From Strigamia acuminata (lineage: Eukaryota > Arthropoda > Chilopoda > Geophilomorpha > Linotaeniidae): DNA of 64,000 nucleotides. The stretch is from assembly GCA_949358305.1 (NCBI GenBank), contig OX442318.1:14304517-14368516 (forward strand), written 5' to 3'. A model generated the notes under the pieces. That model was not told the DNA's origin. It did not search any database and worked only from the letters and a program-made list of their open reading frames with translations. Shown piece by piece: positions 37,601 through 47,681 of the stretch (position 1 is its first letter; each line of letters begins with the position of its first letter). The position numbers and the translations under genes are program-made.

Positions 37601-40600
37601 GTCCAAAATCTATAAACAAACTCAGAGCTAGATAAAGAGGATTCATTACAAATGGAATATTACTCTCACTCCCACCAAACCTGTAAACAAAAAAAGGTCT
37701 TTATTTCCTGGCTTTTGCGTTTGCCATTTGCCACTTCCTGTAAAATATCTCCTTGGAAAAGAGAAAAGTTTGGAAAATACCAAATGCACATAATCTATGC
37801 CTGATATTAGCAGAACATGTCAAAAACTTTGCAATCCCTTGTACTAAGAGGCATTATTTAAGAAGATTTGTCACAAACCGGAAGCACTTCTTTAAACTTA
37901 TAAACAAAAGGTGTTAGAATAGAAGAAACAATTTCATTTTTGATTCGGGTATTGTTGTCCTAATGGAGGGGGGCTCAACATTATCCATTTCCGGTTTAAT
38001 TGATTTCGTGCTACTCCATTTGGCTCAATATTTTCTACATGCCTCGTGACATGTTGAAAATGCACTGTGTCATCCAGCCAATTAAAAATTAAAATAAAAT
38101 AAAAATGTCGTAGCATTTAATATTCTCTGCGAATTTTTATTTTTCATTTGGAGGGTATTTCACTCGTGCACTAGTTCTTTAATCTACACATCTAAATATT
38201 TAATTCTTATGCAGCTAAGATGAAATATTAGACGTTTTACGATTTCACGGACGACATTTAAAATGAGAATGTGAAAAACGAGACATTATAAATCCTCGCT
38301 ATTATTTTTTTCCTTCTTTTTTATAAAAAAAAAATCTCAAGTGTTTGCGATTTGTCAACGACAAAAAAAAAATAAAAGCAAATGTCTCTCTGAACAGAAA
38401 TGGTAGCATGTGCAAGTACGGTATAAAGCGGTTATTACTGCAATTGCCCATTTTGCCATAATTTCAAGAAGATTTTTTTCACCCTTCTTTGAGGGTATTT
38501 AGAGCGTATACCATTTTCATTCCTTCGTCAGAATGTCAATCTGTTGCACACATTTACTCAGTGGTAGATTATCTACGTTTAGGGACCCCAACCTTACATT
38601 ATTTTATTCAATAAAAGTTATTTTCCACATGGAAAAAACAAAAAAAAAACTTGTGTCTAAAATTCATTTTTTCACATAATTGTCTAGAAGCATCTAAAAA
38701 TTGCACTCGTTGCACGACCCAGTCAGATCGTCAGATGCCTCCAATATGCCTGTGCCTAAGGACCCCGGAGAGTATTGATCCGCCACTATATTTACTTGTT
38801 TACTTCTTTCGCACATAAGCACGCCCCTATTTCGTACGTTTATAAGTGGTTTTTTAACCTTTTTAGAGTTCGGCACCCCTTGGATTCTCAAAATATTTCC
38901 TCACACCCCCATAAAAAATATGTTCAGTTTTTATACATCATAAACAATTGAAATTTCACAGCAGTCACAGTAAAAGCAAGAACTAGATGTTACTTTATGT
39001 TTTGAACAAAAAAACGTACTGTATGACACCAGATGTACTCGAACTCTAATGTATCCAATGTAATCTATATTTATGTATATTTAATTGATATTTTTGGGCA
39101 CAACGTCTCGAAATATATTTTACATTACATTGCATTCCAAAATGTATAACATTTCACAAAATTAAGTGTATTAATAATACAATTAAAAAAATGCATTTTG
39201 AAAATGATAAATATTTTACAAAATGTATTACCATTTGCAAACCAATAGCAAGCAAAATTGTATTAGAAAATGCATTCTCGTCAAAATAGATTTTTTGAAC
39301 CATGTGTCCCAAATATATATTAATGAAGAATCAATGAATAAAGCTACTTACTATACACATGTAACTCGAACGACTTGGACACTTCTTTGCCATCCACTAT
39401 GGCTGAGCAGTGATAGCGGCCCTGATCTCTCAGGGTGACTTTCTCAAAAATGATATCAACACCACCAGGCGGCATATTTCCTTCCTCCACATGAAGCCTA
39501 AAACAAAGAAAGATATTTATTTATATCTATTAAAATAAAAAAGAAAAAAACGAACACAATTAAGTTAAAAAACATCAGGTTTTTTGTGTCCTTTTTCCCC
39601 TTGACAAAATCCATTTTATTTTATTCTTTAGCATGCTGACGAGCAGCTCTGGATGCAAATGAGAGATCATTATTCAAAGCCTACTGTGCAGAGAAGATGT
39701 TTGCTGTTTTCACACCACCCTATTTCTAAGCAGCGAATACAAATTCTCAACATTTTTTTCTCAGGAAATTGTGAGAATCCTTTGCAACACATGACATTAG
39801 CTGGAGAAAAATAGCTCTTCTGTATGGAGAATAAACTTTTACTCTTACAAATTGAGAAAAATGCTAAAGACTTGCCCAATATATTCATGTCATCCCATTC
39901 AGGAGTGCGAAGAGAAATGTTGTTTTCTTCAAAATCAAATTCGCAAAATGAATAGTGGTGGAATAAAATCCTTTAAGGCCAAAATATCATTTAGGAGAAT
40001 GGCTCAAGGACCAATAAGCAAAGTAAACAAACATTTAAAGGAAAAGTAATCACCAGGGAAATCAAAACCAAAACCCCCACTTGAAATTCACTTGCACTTA
40101 CTTATAGATCAAAATAAATAAATATATAAATATATATAAATAAATAAATAAATAAATAAATAAATTGAATAAATGAATAAAAAAAAATTGCATGCAACTA
40201 ATTTTCATTCATTCAATTCCAGTGCTTTAGATTTGTTTCCTTCACACATTACACGCCACTGCAATCTATTCTCCAAAGCAATCAAACCAGACCGCCAGCA
40301 GAGAAATTCTATTTCTCCAAACGATTTTTTAAAAAAAGCCTACTTCACTATGTCTCATCCGCAAAAAATATCCCCTACCTAGAAAAAAAATAAAACAGAA
40401 AAAAAAAATGAAGAAAATTTTCTTGGCTGTCTCACCTGCCAATCTTCTCAGTGATCTCTCTGATGGGATTTTTCCATGTGATTCGGACGGCATTTACTCC
40501 TTCCTTAGCATAGCAACTTACGAAGAATCTATCACCGACGAATTCATATTTCTGAGTTAATACCGGCGAGAATAAAATTGGACCGTCGTCAGCTTCCTCG

Positions 40601-40610
40601 GATAAGAAAC
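28429..40610 (-). CDS. NCAM/Fasciclin-II-type IgSF adhesion protein, 3 Ig + 1 FN3, probable GPI anchor (5' end missing)
   Basis: Eight minus-strand exons (40610-40436, 39497-39352, 34689-34555, 33151-33002, 32910-32726, 31691-31598, 31530-31360, 28652-28429) join in consistent phase into 426 residues plus stop. Ig1 (about 10-107) has C33, W46 and C89 in DQGRYHC. Ig2 (109-202) has C131, W143 and C180 in DGGVYLC. Ig3 (204-293) has C227, W239 and C277. One FN3 domain (297-392) ends in YKIRVAARNEAGLGD. The tail has TNTSP at 403-407 as a possible anchor-attachment region, followed by about 18 mostly hydrophobic residues and the stop, which is typical of a GPI signal. Six N-glycosylation sequons are visible. 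Ig1 and Ig2 resemble NCAM/FasII most, but those proteins have five Ig and two FN3 domains. Three Ig plus one FN3 and a lipid anchor is the arrangement known for Drosophila Wrapper and Klingon. Inferred role: cell-surface adhesion or recognition, probably neural or glial. The signal-peptide exon is not identified, so no symbol is given. Confidence 0.9.
29027..29482 (+). CDS. unidentified 151-residue open frame inside an intron
   Basis: The longest open frame in the window lies on the plus strand, opposite the last large intron of the IgSF gene. Its middle (about 29150-29400) is less AT-rich than its surroundings and is also open on the minus strand for about 60 codons without an ATG. No domain is recognised. 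It may be an old insertion or a conserved non-coding patch. Confidence 0.15.
   Translation: MVLNCETSQSRCVYLNINKKKIQKKCGKTRKTINRKLESIDDVISSHIASSTHKLRAICSAQSSCIWVCAVTHTKHVTLVIPACVIAQVNVRADIPLQSASESEKNFSFRWTHKLQIRGSYVCGHSITNINIIPKLKMAIPLAKLHTQSFA
30045..30380. mobile_element. PIF/Harbinger-type MITE with TTA target duplication
   Basis: A 336-bp element with terminal inverted repeats of about 55 bp: it begins TACCTTGTTCGCACCA and ends TGGTGTGAACAAGGTA. Both sides are flanked by TTA (30042-30044 and 30381-30383), the 3-bp duplication made by PIF/Harbinger transposases. Internal CTTGGTGCGAACG blocks repeat the terminal motif. There is no coding capacity. It sits in the 2.7-kb intron before the last exon of the IgSF gene. 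Confidence 0.75.
31360..31530 (-). CDS. IgSF gene exon: first half of the FN3 domain
   Basis: 171 nt, phase 1 to 1. The acceptor is TTGTTTACAG and the donor TTATAG|GTAAAA. It encodes KPGKPQVNVVADVNKL, then GYKVEYKKEDQEWED and the start of the next strand. The usual FN3 B-strand tryptophan position appears to be isoleucine (LKIEAP), a tolerated variation. It begins 67 bp after the Ig3 exon. Confidence 0.92.
31598..31691 (-). CDS. IgSF gene exon: end of Ig3
   Basis: 94 nt, phase 0 to 1. The acceptor is TTATTGCAG. It encodes ISVEASDFDYFTCSAFNDIG with the second Ig3 cysteine, then a G strand. The donor is GGAG|GCAAGA, a GC rather than a GT donor. The only GT dinucleotides downstream before the next acceptor lie in its last 20 bases, so the GC reading is the one that works, and it keeps phase with the next exon. 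Confidence 0.9.
32571..32597. repeat. poly(C) then poly(A) run
   Basis: Sixteen C followed by eleven A, about 130 bp from the donor of the Ig3 exon, in its 1-kb intron. Confidence 0.9.
32726..32910 (-). CDS. IgSF gene exon: first part of Ig3
   Basis: 185 nt, entered in phase 1 and left in phase 0. The acceptor is TGATTCCAG and the donor TTGGAG|GTAAGC. It encodes EPEWKPGQPTEAYSFIGG, the cysteine in VNLTCEADGEPAPSYEW and the core tryptophan. GEPAPSYEWLK is a typical C-strand sequence of a cell-adhesion Ig domain. Confidence 0.93.
33002..33151 (-). CDS. IgSF gene exon: second half of Ig2
   Basis: 150 nt, phase 1 to 1. It encodes FHETPEGLVIRNVTRQD and GGVYLCRGSL, then a strand ending in EIKVIVQ. 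The donor is CAAT|GTAAGT. The acceptor is a tandem CAGCAG; use of the second AG moves the start to 33148 and removes one alanine while keeping frame. Sequons NVT and NMT are present. The following intron is only 91 bp. Confidence 0.93.
34555..34689 (-). CDS. IgSF gene exon: first half of Ig2
   Basis: 135 nt, phase 1 to 1. The acceptor is TTATTTCAG and the donor ATAACAG|GTGTGT. It encodes FFDTPPIQYAPEGSNQL, the cysteine in IRCDASG and the core tryptophan in NVTWHR, resembling the second Ig domain of FasII/NCAM. Two sequons (NVT, NGT) fall here. The preceding intron is about 4.7 kb and carries a 20-bp tandem array close to this acceptor. Confidence 0.93.
34773..34978. repeat. 20-bp tandem repeat next to a splice acceptor
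   Basis: Ten units plus a partial one of AAAATCCACTAAATCAGCTG with substitutions. It lies in the intron before the Ig2 exon, starting 84 bp from the acceptor. On the transcribed strand each good unit reads CAGCTGATTTAGTG preceded by T-rich sequence. Confidence 0.92.
35359..35567. mobile_element. AATGCATT-family MITE, copy with internal triplication
   Basis: The left end has three tandem ATGGTT(C/T)AAAAA units, then ACATTGAAATTAAATTGCAA, and the right end TTTTTGAACCTATGGGT. It lies inside the 4.7-kb intron of the IgSF gene. Confidence 0.65.
36945..37262 (-). repeat. uncharacterised dispersed repeat, copy C
   Basis: Inverted relative to copies A and B. On the minus strand it reads CAACTCCACCACGCCAGG, CCCTCAGGAACCAATGGG, CACTCTTGTTCATCATGG and ACGTGGTTAGCATCTTGG. 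It is the longest match to the other two and lies in the 4.7-kb intron of the IgSF gene. Confidence 0.7.
38559..38788. mobile_element. hAT-like MITE
   Basis: 230 bp, beginning CAGTGGTAGATTATC and ending GATCCGCCACTA. The ends are imperfect inverted repeats that include a shared GGACCCC block. It is flanked by CATTTACT (38551-38558) and TATTTACT (38789-38796), a 7-of-8 match of the length expected for hAT insertion. No coding capacity. It lies in the intron between the two Ig1/Ig2 boundary exons (39352 and 34689). Confidence 0.55.
39107..39310. mobile_element. AATGCATT-family MITE beside a splice donor
   Basis: Contains ATTGCATTCCAAAATGTAT, TTACCATTTGCAAACCAATA and AGAAAATGCATTC, ending in TTTTTGAACCATGTGTCCC. 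Its end is about 40 bp from the GTAAGT donor of the exon at 39352. Confidence 0.65.
39352..39497 (-). CDS. IgSF gene exon: second half of Ig1
   Basis: 146 nt. The acceptor is TTTTAG and the donor TATA|GTAAGT. It encodes Ig1 strands D to G with the classical DQGRYHCSA motif carrying the second disulphide cysteine, and ends in ELHVY at the Ig1-Ig2 boundary. Phase runs from 2 to 1, in register with both neighbours. A copy of the AATGCATT repeat family ends about 40 bp past the donor inside the next intron. Confidence 0.92.
40111..40180. repeat. (AAAT)n/(AT)n microsatellite
   Basis: A run of TAAA and TATA units in the intron between the two Ig1 exons. Confidence 0.85.
40436..40610 (-). CDS. IgSF gene exon: N-terminal linker and first half of Ig1
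   Basis: 175 nt, entered in phase 1 and left in phase 2. The acceptor reads ATTTTGCAG and the donor GGCAG|GTGAGA. It encodes an acidic linker (FLSEEADDG) and Ig1 strands A to C, with the cysteine in FFVSCYA and the core tryptophan in ITWKN. It starts after the expected signal peptide, so at least one further coding exon lies at higher coordinates. Confidence 0.9.
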
Positions 40611-42456
40611 CTGCAAAATTAAAAATCATAAAAATTCAGTAAATTCACTAAAAACGTCTCACTGACGAGTAAATTAACTTCTTCTTTAACACGACGGGAT
40701 AAAGCTTTGTTTCCAACCCATCGTAGACTCCAAAATATCACTACGTGCAGCCCATACACATCAACAGCACTTTTACGTTCAAAGCCCCAAATCTTTCCGT
40801 TGATAATGGAGGAAGAGCCTGATTAAGGCCTTTGAGGGCCAGGGACACATCCAACATAGTTTAATCTCTCTCCTCCGTTTGTCTGAAGCTGTAATAACTC
40901 TCCAACGCTTAGCTCAATTGGACAGCTTTTTCTTTATGAAATTTCTAGGTCAACGCAACAATTTCCAGATCGCTAGGTTGTTTTATTGACGAGTTATACA
41001 AAGATACGAGCCTTCATCACTGGAGTGTTCGGCACTCCATTTTATTTCATGATAATTTGTGACGCTGCCTTTGCGTAGCGCCACCTCTGTATTTCAACTA
41101 TGAATAAACACTTATGCTAATTCTACACTGCCAACTGGTCGCTTCCAAATTACATCCAACGATATCCAGCCACATCCATTGCAATCCATTCAAATCAAGT
41201 ACACGAAACAAAATAATCACATTACTAAAATTCCAATTCTCAGTCGAAAGCAGACCGATTTGAATGTTTAAAACATGTTTCCAGAGCAGAATTGTACGCT
41301 CTTTCTTCTGGTCACAATAAGTTTTGGAACAGAGTTCAGTTTTTTCTCCATTTGCCCAAAATTGATCTCATTTTGAAAGTTTTTCTATTTTTGGCCACCG
41401 TCGGTTGGAAATATTAGGAATTTTCAAATCTAACCAGATTGTAGAAGTTCTCAACTTTTTATATTTAGTATCCAAAAAACAAATAAAAATATTGAGATGT
41501 AAAATTTTTCATTAAATTAATAAATGCACTAATAAAAACTCAGGGCAGTACTGTAGATTATAGTTACAGAAGCCTACTGTTGACAACAAAGAAAACTGCC
41601 TGTGGAAAGTAGAATATATAATAAATTACGTGTCTGGGGTGCGGCCCTTTAGCCCAGGTCCGTGGTCCTTGCCCAATGAATAACCCAGCCATAAATGAAA
41701 TTTTTTTAATGCAGAAGAATTAATTTCTTCAGCGTTTTATTTAATCTTTCTCATTACACACAAATGCGTACAATCTAAGCATACGCACAAAGTGCATCAA
41801 ATACAAATTTTCTTTCTTCCCTTTTCTACATAGGGTCATAGTGTTATGCGTGCATATCAACGGATCGTAACCCTTTGTTATTTGGCTCATAAAAGAAAAA
41901 CCAGACACAAAAGAAAAACCCTGCAAGAGGGAAAACAGTACAGCACATGCGCCCACTGGATTGCCACATTTGGCTTCAATTTTATTTTATTGCCTTCTAC
42001 AGAAGAGCACATTTAAAGAGCGATACTCACTTCATTTATGCATTTGCCTAGAGAAACTACTCCAATTACAACTTGAACTAATTACTTGCTTTATGTTAAT
42101 ATCTTTTGTGGATGAAATTACAACTATTTTTTTTCCAGATAAAATAAAAATGGAAACACTTTTTGAGATAAATTGGCTCTTTTACTACTTTATTGGCCAT
42201 TTCTATAGATCCAGCTGGGTCCACTCATCCCTCATTTCTAACTACGACTGCAGAACCAATTAGAGATCAGACGGGAGTTGAAGACAGATCAAATGGATTT
42301 TTTCAACAAAATTTGTGCACCAAATTTGATTTATTTTATTCACTTTTGCTGCCATTTGCATTGAATTTTTTTTCTCTTTTTCCCCCATATTGAAATAGCA
42401 ATTGGCATTAGGCAGGCAGATTTATCGCCAAAACTTTTCACTATAACCATACGTCT

Positions 42457-42714
42457 CATATGGTTAAAAAATACATTGAAATTATATTGCAATGTACCTG
42501 TTATGCAATGTATTTTTAAACACATTGGTTTTCATAAGAATGAATTTATGCAAGCTATTGGTTTCGTAAAATTATTATTATTATTATTATTTGTCAAATA
42601 TAAATGCATATATTGTGAATGTATTACAAAATGCATTATTTAATGTACAAATGATGTACTTAATTCCACAAAGTGTCGTACATTTTGGAATGTACCCCGC
42701 TTTAAGCCATATGC
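42457..42714. mobile_element. AATGCATT-family MITE
   Basis: Runs from CATATGGTTAAAAAATACAT through TTATATTGCAATG, an ATT microsatellite (42571-42591), TTTGTCAAATATAAATGCAT and TACATTTTGGAATG to AAGCCATATG. Confidence 0.7.
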
Positions 42715-43510
42715 CGCTGTACATATTAAAAGAACAACTTTTGAAAATTTCAGATTTAAATTTCGTAAAGTGAAACTTGCCGGTATAAGCAAATAGCCCG
42801 CAAGAATAATTATTGCGGTGTATTGTCAACACAAGAAACGGTTTAAATTATTTTGATCTGAGCATGGGTTGTATTGTTAGCAATACAATCAATGAGGCTA
42901 TCATACATCTTCCATATTTTTCCCTTAGCAACGGTTGCCCAGGTACAATAAAAGGTTACTGTTTTGTTAGTAAGGACTAAAGAGTAACAAGCACATTCAC
43001 TCTAGGTAGTGAAATGGAGCAGTTAAGAGACTAGAAATCTTTGTCTGACTGATTCCTTTGAGATTGATTCCATTGCTTCAGCAGAATATGGAAGAAATAG
43101 CGTCCAAACTGAAGAGCAAAAACCAGGTTTCATAAATATTGTAAATTAAGTTTGAGATAACTGTTTCCTATCTTGGTTTTCTTGCAATTTCTGAGATAGG
43201 AAACAATTATATTAAAATTTGGACCAGAAATTTGAGATTTTTGATATTCTAAAGGTTATTATTAAAATTTGGGTAAACTAATAGAAATTTAGACCAATTC
43301 CCTACATTTTGGGCATCTAAAAATGCTTTTTAACCAGCTTTAAGTTCAATTCTCATTGAAAAAAATTCGTACTCACTTAAAACGACATGCCGGTAAAAAC
43401 TGTTGAAATTAAGGTGCACGTGGAAACAGGATGAATAAAGATTTACAAGTGTTTTAATATAAAAAATAGTGGGGCAATACGGTAAGTGAAAAACAGTAGC
43501 GTAAGCTTAT

Positions 43511-43542
43511 ACTGTAAAATATATTTTTGAACCATATGGGAT
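43511..43542. repeat. AATGCATT-family end fragment
   Basis: ACTGTAAAATATATTTTTGA followed by ACCATATGGGAT: one terminal end of the family without the rest. Confidence 0.5.
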
Positions 43543-43913
43543 TGGCAACCAGGATTGAAATAATAATCTTGCCAGGCTTACGACTTGAATCAAACTAAAT
43601 TTATTTACCGTTATTGGTTTCTTTACTCGTGTTTTTGTTTTAATCTCTTTAAGCACTAGCAGTTATTGGTTTATTATTAGAATGCTCATCAGACCAGACT
43701 GCAATTCTTTTGTTTCTGGTAATATTTTGATAAAATACAAGTAAATTTCTCATTTTTTCATTCAAGTTATTCTCATTGCTTAATGTTGGATGTTTTCACA
43801 AGCGAATGGATTTTTCCATTAAGCCTTTCATCCAATTTTTTTTTCAGTTTCCATCTTTTATATTTTTTTTATTTCTAGTATATTTTTTTTTCTGATTGAA
43901 ATTGAAGACTCAC

Positions 43914-43949
43914 CACTATTGACTGACTTGAACTCATCCATTTTGTGAG
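43914..43949 (-). CDS. candidate upstream exon (36 nt) of the IgSF gene
   Basis: A strong minus-strand donor (AGTG|GTGAGTC) follows an open frame reading HKMDEFKSVNS, whose phase-1 end fits the next exon and would give an acidic linker running into FLSEE. An AG (GGCTACAG) lies 36 nt upstream, so it could be a symmetrical phase 1-1 microexon. Alternatively, the frame stays open upstream through ATG codons at 43965 and about 43995, but no signal peptide is seen there. The phase match alone has a one-in-three chance of being accidental, and the acceptor tract is weak. Confidence 0.3.
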
Positions 43950-46400
43950 CTGTAGCCAATTTCATGTTGGTGAAAAACCAATTACTACACATAACCTATT
44001 CGATCAAACTGTATCCCTTGCAAACTCAATTTGAGCAGAAAAAAGGAATTGGGAGAATTTGTTGCACAAACAGATTTTCATCCATACTTTTGTTTTGCAT
44101 ACACCAAAATGAACATTCTAAAATATACATATTTTTTCCCCCTTTTTTTGCTGCTGTCCTTTTGTATTTTTGTTTCTATAAACTCCATGTGTCCAACCGT
44201 TTTAATAATTTATGACCTTATTTGTATAAAAACAATTTTACTGCCAATATTTCCTGTTTGCATTAGATAAACTGAATCAATGTTTGCTAAGTTAGTCATT
44301 TATCCCGTTAGAACAACATAGATTTACTTCCCCATTCTAGAAACTTTATTGATTCAAAAACTCTTTCCCATGCTTTGTAAATATGTGTAGCATTTTTTTT
44401 ACCTTTTGTTTTTACTTGTACCGATTTATTTATACATCTTCTAGAATTGAACTTACACAAAAATCAAAGAAACTTAGTTGTTAATATAAAAATATTCAAT
44501 TTTAATGTTTACGGCTTCAGATGGTCATCACATATTAACCAAAGTCCATTTATATAAACTTTTAAACAAAATCATAAAATATAAAAAAATCTTTAAATTT
44601 TAAACCACCACAAGCTGTAACTTACGCTATAAAACGTATAAAAATAATAAAACTAATGGAATAAAAAGAGAACAATCTTTGCCAATCTTATTCACTCAGA
44701 ATAATGACTTCTTTTGATTCCATACTCAGGGTAACCCTTTGCATTAACTGGTTTGGGAAATCTTCACATCTTGGCAATTACTATAAAAATTAAAAACGTA
44801 AAGCATTTATTTATTTTTGCCTTCAATTAGTATATACCGGTAGAAAAAAACTGTAATTAAATAATTACTCAATCGGAGTTTTTTCAATAAATAATAATTC
44901 CATCTCATTGATTAGGATAATTTTTGTGTACTTGTATACGGTACTCTATTGGTTTTTTGGCGTGTTCACAATGCAAAATGACTGGCAAAATTTGATTTTT
45001 GCAATAATTCTTGCGCAAAGTTTGTGTTCAGGATGCTGAAATGATTGGTGGAAAATGTCACGTGATACAAGCACAGCAAATTTCCTATCCACTTTTTGTG
45101 TAAACAATTCATTGTGAATAAACATTCGCAGCATTGTAAACTAGCCGTAACGATTTGCAAACAGCAATTTACGGGCAATTAACATTGGTAAGAGTTATAT
45201 GATTCCAATTTCGTGACAACAGCTGGAAATTGCAAATTCATGATTAGTGTTGATACGATAATAATTAATCAAACGTACATAGGTTGTAGCACCACCAATG
45301 TTGTTTTCACAACTCAAATTAGAATGGAATATTGAATAAAGTTATTTGGAATTCTCGATGGTCTTGGACTTAAATTAATTTTCTTAGATTACAAATGGAA
45401 GCATGTGCACACAGTGGTTTACATTGAAACAATGGCTATTTTATTCAAACAGGATATGCAAATCGACTTCCTCTCCCTAATAAATAAAAATACTTTTCCA
45501 TTAACATAGTGGGTCACCAAACATGGCGTCACCTCCAAACCCCCTTATTTAAACACCACTTTCAACAACCAACAATACACGACCACAGCGAAAACTGATT
45601 TTAATCGTTGCACCATGGCAAAGCAGCAGTATTAATGACAATAGCACTAAATTATCATTGCACCTTCCCCTCTAAACATGCAACCTTTTAATGAAAATTA
45701 ATTACACCGCCTAAAATGATAACCAATAAATTTGTTGCAATTTCAATCCAATTTGATTGCTGTTGTTGACTCAGATTAGGTTTGAAAATATTGGTTTAGC
45801 TGACCCCTTGGCACTTGGTATTTGAATATAAAGTGGTTGTTGGCGAAAACTTAAGACCAGCAACAACCAAAAACACGCAAACATCAAGATTGAAGATTAC
45901 AAGTTCGCAAGCTCGCATCTTAGCCCCCTGCTTCCGCAAACACCCTAATGTTATTTTAATACTAGGCATTTACATACACTAAAGCGACAACTTATCTGGG
46001 CTTAGCCATCAAAGTAGATGAGTTGTAAATCCAATGGTGCAGTTGTGCAAATAGTCGTGTTGGCAACAAGTAATCGAGATCTCGTGTGAATTTCAAGCAG
46101 GCCTGCTGCGGACCATTGGGTAATCGCCCAATGCACTCTCGGGGTTTGGCCTTCTGGAGACGACATTGCCATTGCCGCCTTGCTTGTTCCTTATCTAGCC
46201 CAATATTTTCAAAAATTACTGCCTCTTCACTGCTTTATTCCAATACGCCTTTACTTTCTCTTTGTCTTTCACTCAATAAAGCTAAATCCCAAAGTGCACT
46301 ACTCTAACTGTATTTAAAAAGTAGGAATGGTTTTCTCTTCATAAACAGCAAGAACAGAAGACATTTTATAGTTTAGGTTTCCGTTTTAGAAGTAAACCAC

Positions 46401-46960
46401 CCCATATGGTTCAAAATACATTAAAATCATATTGGATTAAATTATTGACACACCTAATTTATTTTAAGAAACCACCTACTAGTAATTGCAAATACATGCT
46501 ACTGTATACACATATGACATAGTCAAAACGTCTGGCATACGTCGTAAAAACGTAAAAACGTCACATGAATGTGTAAAAAACGTTTAAAACAATAAGAGAA
46601 AACATTAGTGTGATCAATTAACAATAATGTGGGATGGACTAATTTTTTTTAGTGGAAACAAATATGGTGGGTAATAAATAATTTAGGGTCTTTTTTAAAA
46701 TTAGAATTGGGGTGCCAATAAATACATCCCAAAATATGTTGCATGTATTCTAAAATGCATTTTGTAATACCCAAAAATGTATTACAAAATGCATTTTGTA
46801 ATACATTTTTGGGAACTATTGGTTTGTAAATGGTAATATATTTTGTAAAATATAGTATTATGAAATGCATTTCCAATACTATTATTTGTCAAATATAAAT
46901 GCATTATTAAATGCATTTTCAAATGCATTTTTTCAATTGTATTAGAAAATGTATTAAGTT
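46401..46960. mobile_element. AATGCATT-family copy or copies with a perfect palindrome
   Basis: One end (CCCATATGGTTCAAAATACA) is at 46401; the body (46727-46960) carries TTTGTCAAATATAAATGCAT and repeated AAATGCATTT blocks. A perfect 44-bp palindrome centred on ATGCAT lies at 46770-46813. The segment between is unrelated AT-rich sequence, so this may be one disrupted copy or two. Confidence 0.6.
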
Positions 46961-47096
46961 CAATCTTCAAGTCTAATTTACACTGCAGCTATTTTGAATT
47001 TGGTTGTAAACACCAAAACCAGCTGATTGAATATCCCGCTTATAAAGCCGTTCTAGTCTTGGTAGTTACTATATTTTGTAGCTTTTGATGATGATT

Positions 47097-47681
47097 CCCA
47101 TATGCCAAATTAATGCATTCCAAAATGGGCGTATTTAGTGGAATGAAAAAAGAAATCGCGATTTAGAAAATCGTAACTTTTTAAACCGCGATACGGTATA
47201 CGAGGTAGGGTGCTGCGAAACCAGGCTGTTGCAAATTGGTTTTCTGCGATTCGCGGTATAAATTCATTAAAAAAGATATCGCAAAATTTAAATCGTGGAA
47301 GAAAGTAAACAATTTCTACTTTTGCGATTACTGAATTTCGTGATTTCTTTTTTCGCGGCAGTAGCCCTGCCAAAAAATACGAATTTCACCCAATAAATAA
47401 AGCATCTCATAATATATTTTGAGAATGCATATTCAATTCTCGACTAATAGCATTTTAAAAATGTATTTCGACAATGCATTCATATTTGACAAATAATAAT
47501 ATTGTGAAACGCATTTCATAATACATTTTACAACATACTGTATATTATCAATATAATGAATTTTAAAATTTTGTAATGATAACTTATCATTCGCAAACCA
47601 ATTGCATGCAAAAATATATTACAAAATTTCAAAATTCATTATAATATTAGTACATTACGATATATTTTTAACCATATACCC
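47097..47681. mobile_element. AATGCATT-family MITE interrupted by another element
   Basis: Begins CCCATATGCCAAATTAATGC and ends ATTTTTAACCATATACCCC, with AATGCATTCATATTTGACAA inside. It is broken at 47130-47381 by a different inverted-repeat element. Confidence 0.6.
47130..47381. mobile_element. inverted-repeat MITE with AAATCGCGA motifs
   Basis: The left end has CGTATTTAGTGG and GAAAAAAGAAATCGCGATTT. The right end has AAATTTCGTGATTTCTTTTTT-like sequence (CGTGATTTCTTTTTTCGCGG) and AAAAATACG, inverted. Internal CGCGAT/ATCGC motifs recur. No coding capacity. Confidence 0.6.

Noticed and set aside
41741-41956. Hydrophobic minus-strand frame beginning GACAVLFSLLQGFSF
   Set aside because: It starts at GTG, not ATG, and no splice donor follows in a suitable place.
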